64,000 nucleotides of DNA from Kordia sp. SMS9 (GTDB lineage: Bacteria; Bacteroidota; Bacteroidia; Flavobacteriales; Flavobacteriaceae), in contig NZ_CP031153.1 of assembly GCF_003352465.1 (NCBI RefSeq), positions 3,338,987-3,402,986 on the forward strand, written 5' to 3'. Numbering within the stretch: the first letter of the stretch is position 1; every line of letters starts with the position of its first letter. Under the pieces are notes generated by a model. The model had not been told where the DNA came from. It did not search any database and saw only the letters and a program-made list of their open reading frames with translations. Below, in pieces: positions 1-12,000 of the stretch. The translations under genes and the position numbers were made by a program.

Positions 1-1
1 A

Positions 2-3000
2 GTATTGGGGATAGAAAATATCGGAATTCACGATAACTTTTTTGATAGTGGAGGCGATTCCATAAAAGCGATTCAATTAGTAAGTAAAAGTAAAATTCAC
101 GCCATATTTTACGATGTACGTACCGTTTTTACTCAGCAAACCATCGCGAAAATTTTAGAAAACTTAGAAGAAGAAAAAAGGTATCTCAAAGAAACGGGAA
201 TACTTTCGGGAGCATTTGGGTTGCATCCCATTCAACACACTTTTTTCAATCAAAAATTTGCGGTAGAAAGTCATCACAATCAAGCTGTTTTACTCACACT
301 ATCAAAGTCAATTACTGAAACACAACTTTCAGAAGCATTGTCAATACTAGTCAAACATCACGATGCACTTCGGTTACAATTCTATACAGATAAAAACACA
401 AATAGCATACAACAAGCGTATGGCGATCAGTACACAAATCTTACAGTAGTTCCTATTGACGACCTAAAAACCATTGGGGAAAAGTGTACAAAGTACCAAG
501 CTGACTTAGACATATACAAAGGCGATATTGCACGTTTTGTATTATTTCAAACACATACAAGCGAAACATTTAATCGTTTATTCATAGGCGTTCATCATTT
601 AGCAGTAGACGGAATTTCATGGCGTATACTCATAGAAGATTTACAAACAGTCCTAGCATCTGGCACGTTGCCTGAAAAAGGAACTTCGTACCGTCAATGG
701 ATACAACGATTGGAAAAATACGCGACTTCTGAAGAGTTGCAAGCAGAAATTGGCTATTGGAAAAAAGGACTGTCAAAAATACCATCATTCCCCGTAGATT
801 TCCCGTCAGGAAAAAAGAAAACACAGCATACAATAGCGAGCACAGAGCTTATTTTTAATAAAAAGTTGACGGCAGATCTATTGACATCAGTACACCAAGC
901 ATACGGAACTGAAATCAATGACATCTTACTCAGTGCCTTGGTAGCAGTACTCTCTAGTTGGACGGCAAACAAAACAACGGTCATCGCTTTAGAAGGACAC
1001 GGAAGAGAAGCAATTTTTGACGATGTAGATATTCATAGAACGCTAGGTTGGTTTACTTCTTTATTTCCAGTACACATAACAACTGACGATGATTCTCTTG
1101 AAAATATAATTGCAACGACTAAAGATACATTGCGCGGAATTCCAAACAAAGGAATTGGTTTTGGCATCCTAAAAAATACCGTAAAAACTCCTGAAATGAA
1201 GCAGGCATTTGAGCGAGAATTTACACAGGTGCTTTTTAACTATTTGGGAAGTTTTGATACTACTGCAGCCACTGTTGAAAAGGCAGTTGCAGAAAAAAGT
1301 ACGCTAGGTTTTGCTCCTGAATATGCAGGCGATAATATTGCGGCGGAAAATGAAATTAACTATGGAATTGCGATCAATGGAATGTTGGTAGCTGGCGAAC
1401 TGCGTTTAACTTGGAGTTACAGTTCGGCATTGTACAAAAAAGAAACGATTCAGCACCTTTCCAACGCGTATGAAACATCTTTAAAAAACATAGTTTCACA
1501 CTGCAAAAATGTATCAAAAACGATTGCAACTCCGAGTGATTTCAAATTACCAACAACCATTACCCATCAAGCATTACAAGAATTTAAAAAATCTGACCAA
1601 CATAAAGACTTACTAATTGAAGATATAGTAATGCTAAGTCCGTTACAAGAAGGATTGCTGTATCATGACATATATGATGAAAATGCAGCCGCCTACACGG
1701 TACAATTTTCATTTGAAATGAAAGGCGCATTCCATCAAAATGCTTTCAACAAAACTTGGGAGACATTGGTAAAAAGGCATACCATTTTACGGACAATATT
1801 TTTCCCGTTCTCGTTATTAGAACCTGTACAATGTGTCTATGAAACTGTAAAATTGCCAGTAACCTATGTAGATTACAGTGCGTTAAGTATTTCAAAAAGG
1901 CAAGAAACAATAGCCGATTATCTAGTAAAAGACAAAGAAAAAGGATTCACTTTAGCAGAAGAATTACCGTTTAGAATCAGTGTTTTAGCCGTTGATGATG
2001 ACACAAAACACATCGTATTTACAAATCATCACATTCTGTGGGATGGTTGGTCGTTTTCATTACTCATGAAAGAGTTTACAACGCTGTATACTGATTTCTG
2101 CGCAAGCAAAAAAGCACCTAAAACAGCAATAGATAATTATGGAAATTATGTCAGAAAACTCAAAGAAAAACATACTGCTAAAGGGAAAACATTCTGGAAA
2201 GAATACCTCAAAAACATAGAAGCACCGACTTATTTACCATTTATAAAAAACACAAATGAACGAAATAAAATTTTTGGAAATAGTGAGCAACATATCCAAT
2301 TAGAGGAAACACTAAGCAGTCAAATAAAAGCATTTGCAGAAAAAAACCGACTCACATACAATACGGTTTTTCAAGGTGCTTGGGCGTATTTACTATCGAA
2401 ATATACTGGAAACAGAACTACAAATTTTGGGGTTGTAATTTCGGGAAGAGACGCAAAAATAAACGGTATTGAACAAAGTGTAGGTTTGTACATTAACACC
2501 ATTGTATTGTGCAGCACCATTGAGCCAACTACGGCAATCATTTCATGGTTGCAAGATGTACAAAAAAATCACCTAATTGCCCGCGAAGAATATGCGTACT
2601 TGCCACTAAATCAGATAGAAGCAGCAAGTCCGTTACAAAGCAATTTATTTGATAGTTTGTTAGTTTTTGAAAACTATCCTATAGAACAAAGCATTCCAAA
2701 AACTTCAAAAAAAGAAAGTACATTTACGGTTGATAACATACAAATTAGTGAGCAAACGAATTATTCACTATCGTTGAGTTTATCTGAAACCAAAGAGGCT
2801 TTCACGTTAAAAATGATGTATCATAACGATGTTATATCTGACGGCAGCATACAAAGAATTACAGGGCATTTACAAGAAGTACTAAAAAGTATCACCAACG
2901 GAAGTGAAAAAATTGCTGAAATTAACTTTTTAACAAAAGAAGAAACGGCACTAAGTTTATTCCAAACGCAAGTAGAAAAAACGCCGCATAACAGTACAGT

Positions 3001-6000
3001 TGTTCGTGAAAATATGCACACCACATACCAAGAATTAGATGTGCTTTCAAATCCTGACATTTTGGTAAAAGACTTGGTAAAACTCACCGCAAACGATAAA
3101 AAAAATATAGTCGCTACTTTTGATAAAACCCAAGTTGCTTTTCCAAAAGAAGAAACGATCGTTAGCTTATTTCAAAAACAAGTTGAAAAAACGCCAAACA
3201 ACATTGCTGTAGTATGTGAACAAGAAGAAATTACATATAAAGAACTAGACGCGCAATCAAACCAGCTTGCACATTATTTGCTAAGTATTGGAGTGCAAAA
3301 CGAAACGTTAGTTCCAATTTGTGTAACACGTACTAAAGAGATGATTGTAAGTATACTGGCTATTCTAAAAGCAGGTGGCGCGTATGTTCCTATTGATCCG
3401 AAAAATCCGATCTCCAGAATTCAATTTATAATACACGATTGTAACAGTGCAATCTTCATTACAGATGATAATGTACTCAAAGAAAAATTACAACATCAAG
3501 AAATAAAGATAGTTTCCATAACAGAAAACCAACCGCATCCTTGGGAACAATTTGCGGACAAACGCATAGCGAAACAAATCAGTCCAAAACAATTGGCGTA
3601 TGTGATATATACATCTGGAACTACAGGAAACCCAAAAGGAGTACTGATAGAACACCAAAATGTAGTGCGTTTATTTTTTACTAAAAAAGCGCTATTCAAC
3701 TTCAGCGAAACCGATGTTTGGAGTATGTTTCATTCCTATAACTTCGATTTCTCGGTTTGGGAAATGTATGGCGCATTATTTTTTGGAGGAAAGCTCGTCA
3801 TCATTCCTTCCGAACAAACCAAAGAATTACACAGTTTTGTAGATACCATTCTAACACAAAAAATTACTGTACTAAACCAAACGCCATCAACTTTTTATGT
3901 TGTAAAAGAACTCTTATTAGCCGCAAACATTCCAAATGCAATACGTTATATCATCTTTGGAGGAGAAGCGTTACAGCCGCAAATGCTGAGTGATTGGTAT
4001 GCCGAAAATCCGAAATGTAAACTCATTAACATGTACGGAATTACCGAAACAACAGTACATGTTACCTACAAAGAAATTGGCTCCAAAGAAATAGAAGAAA
4101 ATGTAAGTAATATTGGAGTTCCTATTCCAACATTAGGATGTTTTATTTTAGATGAATCCTTACATCTATTGCCGCCAGGAGTTGTAGGAGAATTGCATAT
4201 ATCTGGTGCCGGATTGGCAAGAGGCTATCTGAACAATGCCGAACTAACAGCAGAAAAATTTATAAAAAATCCATTTGTAGAAGGAGAACGACTCTACAAA
4301 TCGGGCGATCTCGCGAAAGTAAATCAACATGGCGAACTTGAATATTTTGGACGAAAAGATGATCAAGTAAAAATACGAGGATATCGTATAGAACTCAAAG
4401 AAATAGAATCGCAACTAGAAACCATTCCAAACATAAAACAAGCGGTGGTTTTGGTAAAAGAAGATTCTCAAAAAAACAAGCAATTACGAGCCTACTACAG
4501 CAGTGAAACCTATAAAAATCCTGAAGATATACAAAAACAGTTGCGTTCATTATTGCCTGCATATATGGTGCCCAAACGATACCAATATCTGAAAGAATTT
4601 CCATTAACCGCAAATAACAAAATTGATAAAAAAGCATTGGTTGCACTAGATGAAACCGTATTGCAGCAAGCTAATTATGTAGCGCCAACAACCCCAAAAG
4701 AAACAAAGTTGGTTGCTATATGGAACACGTTATTAGAACTCGAAAATGTGGGTACAGAAGACGATTTCTTTGATATTGGAGGCGATTCTATTAAAATTAT
4801 CAGACTCATTTCACACATTAAAAAAGCATTTGATGTCAAAATTGGATTGATAGACTTTCACACCAACCCAACAATAAAAGGAATTGCAGCACTATTAGAA
4901 AAAATGTCTGGTGAGGAATTAGCATCTTCAGCACAACTCCAACAAGACATACGAACGGAATTAAAAGAATTAGAACAACATGTGATTGCTCATCCTAAAT
5001 TTCAATTCAAAAATATGCCCGTTGACATCTTACCGATGAGCGACATTCAAATTGGAATGATGGTAACAAGCGAAATGATGCGCGAAAGAGGCGAACTTGC
5101 CATATATCATGACCAAATGGTTGTGGAATTGGCAACATTAGATATTGACATCGTTACACAAGCATACAAATTACTCATACAAAAACATGAAATTTTCCGT
5201 ACGACGTTTAATCTTTATGACTTTGACAAGCCAATACAATTTATTCATAAAGAAGGAAACAGCGAAATACTATTCGAAGACATCACAGAACTTTCCTCAG
5301 AAGCAAAAAAAGAATTTATTTCAAATTTTTTACGAGAAGAACGCGAGGAGAAAGCCTTCATACTAAACAAAGATTTCCTATATCGTTTGGCTATATACAA
5401 AGTCTCTGAAACGAATATGATACTAATTTTTCAGTTTCACCATGCTATCTTAGATGGTTGGTCTGACAAAAGTTTTCGTTCAGAATTGCTTGAAACATAC
5501 TTTAAACTCCAAAAAGATGCAAACTACAAACCTGCACCTTTACACATAGGATTTCGAGAAAGTGTCATAGCAGATAAAATAGAAGCAAACAATGAAGCAA
5601 ATAAATTATACTGGAAAAAAGAACTGCAAAACTACAAACGCTTAGACATTTTAAGTACCAAAGTAGTACAAAACGAAAAAGTAATCATATATCCAAACAC
5701 ACTGCACAAAGCGGTCATTGCACAATGTAAACAAGATAAAATTGCTCCAAAATCGTTCTTTCTTGCGACCTATTTATATGCGCTGCAATTATTTTCTTCC
5801 GAAGAAGAAATAACCATTGGGTTGGTGTCTAATCGCAGACCATTAGAAAAAGATGGCGATAAGTTGCTAGGATGTTTCTTAAACACAACACCTTTCAGGT
5901 TTTCCATAAACACACAAAAAAGGGAACCGCTACGTAGGTATGTGCAAAATGTGCATGCAAAACTCAATGAACTCAAAGGAAGAGATCGTTTCTCGTTGGT

Positions 6001-9000
6001 TGACATCTCTAAATTGCATCAAGAAAATCAAAACGAAAACCCGTTTTTTGATGTATTATTTGATTATGTAGACTTCCACGTTGTAGACAATCTCTTAGAA
6101 AGTGACGATTTGCAAAATCACATACAAACCAAAAAAAGTGACGATTTGGGCATTGATGAATTTGCCAAAACAAATACATTTTTTGACTTGGTAGTCAGCA
6201 CAACGGCCGATGATTTAATTTTAAGATTCACACAAAATAGAGCGCTAACATCAAATCGTACCTTAACAGACTTCATTGCATATTACAATACGTTCATTGA
6301 AAAGTACATAGAAAATGCCAATTACAAGCTCACCAATGCAGTAATCATTTCCAAAGAGGAAAAAGAAGAACTCGTAGCGGTACATCATACAATTTCAAAA
6401 AACGAAACACTACTAGATGCATTTGCAAAACAAGTACTAAAAACACCCAATGCAATAGCAATACAAGACGATACACAGCAACTATCTTACAAAGCACTAG
6501 ATGAAAAATCAAATCAAATTGCGCATTACATACAAAATAATTACGAAACAGCCGAAGGTGATTTAATAGGAATCATGCTTTCAAATTCAGTAGAAATGCT
6601 TCTGGGAATTCTAGGAACATTAAAAGCTGGACTCGGCTACATTCCAATAGATATTGCGTATCCTATAGAAAGAAAAGAACGTATCATAGAACATGCGGAA
6701 CTAGAAATCGTACTCACAATGATGAAAGATTTAGATCCTTCTATTTTAATGTTCGATATAGACTTAATTGATTTAGAAGATGAAACCATCTATGAAGAAA
6801 CTACAAGCAACATTCAAAACACACTGCAACCAACCGCAACTTGTTATGTAATATACACATCAGGTTCTACAGGAACTCCAAAAGGTGTTGCCATCACACA
6901 TGCCGCATTGTACAACTATGTTTCATGGGGCGCTTCCTATTACGCAGGCGACAAACCAATACACTTTCCGTTATTTACGTCTATTTCATTCGATTTAACC
7001 ATAACAGCCCTCTTTTTGCCAATAATAACGGGCGGAACCATTGTTGCTTATCAAAATGCAACTCCTTTTGAAACCTTGATAAAAATTGTAGAAAATCCTA
7101 TTCTCAATGCTATCAAATTAACACCTTCGCACTTACAAATCTTAAAAGAAATAAACGATGTAACACAAAGTGCAATCACTACAATTATTGTGGGAGGCGA
7201 ACAATTAGACGGTTCTTTAGCAGAAGAAATTACGCATAAATTCAATTCGAATGCTACCATCTACAATGAATACGGACCTACAGAAGCAACCGTAGGCTGT
7301 TCGGTACATATTTTTGAACCAAACAAGCAAACAAAAGATGCACTAGGCGTTTCCATAGGAAAACCAATAGCAAATACCAATATCTACATTTTAGACGAAC
7401 AATTAGACATAGTTCCCAAAGGAGTTCTTGGCGAACTATGTGTAAGTGGCGCAGGACTGTCCAAAGGCTACCTGAACCAACCAGAACTCACCAATCAAAA
7501 ATTCATAGACAATCCATTTCAAAAAGGATCCAAACTCTACAAAACAGGCGATCTAGGAACATGGAATGCGGATGGAAATTTGGAATTTCATGGAAGAAAA
7601 GACGATCAAGTCAAAATAAGAGGCTATCGTATTGAACTAGAAGAAATTAAAAGTCATTTAGAAAATATTGCCGAAATAAAACAAGCCATCATTCAAGTCG
7701 TTGGAGATGCTTCTGAAAATAAAGAATTGGTAGCGTATTACACGTCAAATGAAGTGCTTGAAGCGGAACGTTTGCGAGAAAAATTAAGCGCCGTATTACC
7801 ACAATATATGTTGCCAAGACTGTACATATATGTAAAAGAATTTGTGCTAACGATCAACGGAAAAATTGATAAAAATTTGTTGCCAACGCCCAATTTGCAA
7901 TCAAACACATCCAAAGAATACAGCGCGCCTACAACGGAAATTCAAAAGCAATTGGTAACTATTTGGCAACGCTTTTTAGAAGTTGATACCATTGGCATAC
8001 AAGATAATTTCTTTGATTTAGGCGGAAATTCAATCACAGCAATTCGCATGGTTTCTGCCATTGAGCAAGAAATTGGATACACAATTGGAATCAAGGATGT
8101 TTTAGAATCCCCTCGTATAGAAAACTTAGCCAAAATAGTAGAAAACACCTCAAAAACTCCCGCAACAACCATATCAAAACAACCATATCAAAAAAACATC
8201 CCTTTATCATTTGCACAAGAACGATTATGGTTCATAGACAAACTTCACGGAAGCATAGAATATCATATTCCATACATTCTTGAATTCAAAGGAAAATTAG
8301 ATCCTAAACTCGTAGAAACATCATTAAAACACATCATTCAACGACATCAAACACTAAGAACCATCTTCAAAGAATACGATGGCATTGGATATCAAGAAAT
8401 ACAAAGTGAAGCCGCTTTTACCATCACAAAAGTGCAATCACAGTTATCAGAAAAACAGCTAGAAAACTATATTGCCGAAGCAATAGCGCAGCCATTTAAT
8501 TTAGCCAAAGACTACATGTTGCGTTGTAGCATATATAGTAAAAATACAGACAATCACGTCATCATTTTGGTCATGCATCACATTGCGTCTGATGGTTGGT
8601 CGTTGCCAATTTTCATCAAAGAATTTGATCACATATACAATGCGTTGCAAAAAGGGAAACCAATTGCGCTGCCAGAATTGCCTATTCAATACAAAGATTA
8701 CAGCATCTGGCAACGAACACAATTATCAGACGAATTACTAAAGGAGAAGCTCTCGTTTTGGAAACAACAACTAAAAGATACCGAACCTTTAGCGTTTCCG
8801 ACAGACTTTGCAAGGCCCAAAATTCAATCCAAAGCAGGCGAAACCTTTGCGTTCCAATTCTCTATTGAATTAAGTCAAAAACTACAACAATTCGCTAAAA
8901 AACAAGAAACAACCTTGTTTACCATATTATTGTCGCTCTATAAAATATTGCTGCACAAATACACAGGACAATCAGATATAACTGTAGGAACTCCGGTAGC

Positions 9001-12000
9001 CAATCGAAAAGAAAAAGAAGTATTTGACCTCATAGGATTCTTTGTAAATACGCTTGTAATCAGAAACCAAATTGCGCCAACGGATACCTTTGAAAGTATT
9101 ATTCAAAATGTAAAAACGACTTCCTTAAATGCGTTTGAAAATCAAGAAGTTCCTTTCGAAAAAATTGTAGAAGAACTTGTCATAGAAAGAGATACGAGCA
9201 GACATCCATTATTTCAAACCATGTTTATACTTCAAAACAATGAAGTGGTAAATGACTTCGCTGTGGGAAATACTGAAATGAATATGTTGGAAACGCATCA
9301 AACAACGACAAAGTTTGATCTAACGCTAAACAGTTTAGAATCTCAAGATAGAATTTCCTTTATATTTGAATATGCAACAGCGCTATTCAAAAAGGAAACC
9401 ATACAGCAAATGGCGACTCATATTGAAAGTTTGGCAAACATACTGGTAGATGCCGCAACTACAAAAATAGAAACCATCTCATACCTGCAAGAAACCGCTA
9501 CAAAAGAACTGCTTGAAACTTTCAATAATACAAAAAAATCCTATCCAACGAACACGACGTTCCTAACACATTTTGCCGAGCAAGTACAAAAAACACCGGA
9601 TGCAATCGCGCTTATTTTTGAAGCAGAAACGATGACATTCAAAGAATTAGACATTCGTTCCAATCAACTAGCACGACATTTACAGAACAAAGGCGCGAAA
9701 GAGAATACGTTCATTCCTATCTGTACAGAACGTTCTATTGAAATGATGGTCGGAATCATAGCAATACTAAAAACAGGCGCCGCGTATGTACCTGTAGATC
9801 CAAACTATCCAAAAGAACGAATTCAATTCATTATAGAGGATTGTAATGCCACACTAATACTCACGCAGAAAAAAATAGCACAAAACAAACTACATGCCAT
9901 TGATGAGGTAACTTGTATACCACTAGATGAAACACACCTTTGGGCGCATGAAACTGCTGAAGCATTACACAACAACTACGCATCAGAAACAAATCTATAT
10001 GTCATTTACACCTCAGGCACCACAGGAAAACCAAAAGGAGTTATAAATACGCATAAAGCTGTCATAAATCGTCTTTTTTGGATGAAAGAAGAACTAAAAA
10101 TTGACAACAAAACGGTAGTACTACACAAAACACCGTATGTGTTTGATGTATCTGTTTGGGAACTACTAATGCCACTCATCACAGGATGTACACTAGTAAT
10201 TGCCAAACCAGAAGGGCATAAAGATCCGCAGTATTTATCCAATACGATTCAGAAGCATGCAGTACATCTAATTCATTTTGTTCCTTCAATGTTAGCTGTT
10301 TTTTTAGAACATGCAAACAATATTGAACTGCCTTCATTACAACATGTAATTTGTAGCGGAGAAGCACTATCTGCATCGCTCAAAAATGATTTTATAACAG
10401 CGTTCAATAACATCAACTTATGGAATTATTACGGACCTACCGAAGCCGCGATTGATGTAACAAGTATCAATATCTCATCGTATGCAGATACAGAAATAGT
10501 GCCTATTGGAAAACCTGTTGCAAATACATCGATATACATTTTAGATGCGAATATGAAACTAGTTCCCAAAGGTGTTCGAGGCGAATTGTACATAGGTGGA
10601 ATACAAGTAGCAAAAGGATATTTAAATAGACCAACGCTCACGGCAGAAAAATTCATTGAAAATCCATTCCAAAAAGGAGCGCGGATCTACAAAACAGGCG
10701 ACATTGTAAAATGGAGAACTGATGGTACCATCGAATTTATTGGTAGAGCAGACAATACACAAGTAAAAATAAGAGGATTTAGAATAGAACTAGGCGCCAT
10801 ACAAACCAAAATACTACAACACAAAAATATACGAACATGTGTAGTATTGGCGAAAACAATTGCAGCTTCTCAAGAATTAGTTGCCTATTACGTAGCAGAC
10901 ATACCAATAACTGCGGCAAGCTTGCGCGAACACATTGAAGAAAGTTTACCGCAATACATGTCACCTTCCTATTGCATACAATTGCCAAACATGCCGCTAA
11001 ATACAAATGGTAAAATAGACACAAAAGCGTTGCCAAATCCGAATGTAGAAACTTCACAAAACACACAGCATTTCAAAGCGGCTGAAACAGCCATAGAAAA
11101 ACAAGTAGTCTCGATATGGGAAGACGTTCTACAAAGAAAAGAAATTGGAATGCATGATGACTTCTTTGCCTTAGGAGGACACAGTTTACGTGCAATTCGA
11201 CTATTAAACAAATACCACAAAGAATTTGAAATACGATTAGAGCTGAGCGATTTATTCTCCGAAACAACAGTGGCTTCACAAGTGGCATTGCTTTCTGCGT
11301 CGGACACTAAAAACTATGAAGAAATTCCAGTATTAGAAGCGCAAGCAGACTACGCCGTCTCGTCAGGGCAACATCGTTTGTGGATCCTGAGTCAATTCAA
11401 AGAAGGTTCGTTAGCCTACCACATGCCAAATTTTGTATACTTGGAAGGAAACCACGATGTCACACTATTTCAAAAAGCAGTGCATGCCGTGGTGGAACGT
11501 CATGAAATCTTACGAACAATATTCAAACAGCAAAAAACGGGCGAAGTACGTCAGCACATCATTCCAACAGAAAATTACAACTTCACCATTGGTTTTGAAG
11601 ATTTCAGCAATCACGAAAACAGTGAAGTAGCTTTTGAAAACTACCGAAAACAAGATGCACAACTTGCATTCGATTTGGAAAATGGACCTCTATTCAGATG
11701 TTGTCTGATGCAACTCTCAGAAAAGCAATATGCTTTCTACTACAACTTGCACCACATCATTAGCGATGGTTGGTCTATGGACGTATTGCGTGAAGATGTG
11801 ATGAAATACTACCAATATTTTCATCAAGAAACCGCAATTGATATTGCACCATTGCGCATTCAATACAAAGATTTCAGTCAATGGCAATTGCAGCAAAGTG
11901 AAAGTGAAAATCAGCAAGCAGCTCAAACATATTGGACAGAAAAATTTCAAGGAGAACTTCCAATATTGAACTTGCCAACCACCAAACTGCGTCCAAAAGT

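Noticed and set aside
5..7. TTG at base 5 as the start of NRPS-1
   Set aside because: It falls inside a carrier domain and the frame stays open to the window edge, so the gene simply begins to the left.
10969..11307. 112-codon minus-strand open frame inside NRPS-1
   Set aside because: Antisense to an A-PCP junction; the apparent Ser/Cys-rich protein mirrors the plus-strand coding sequence.
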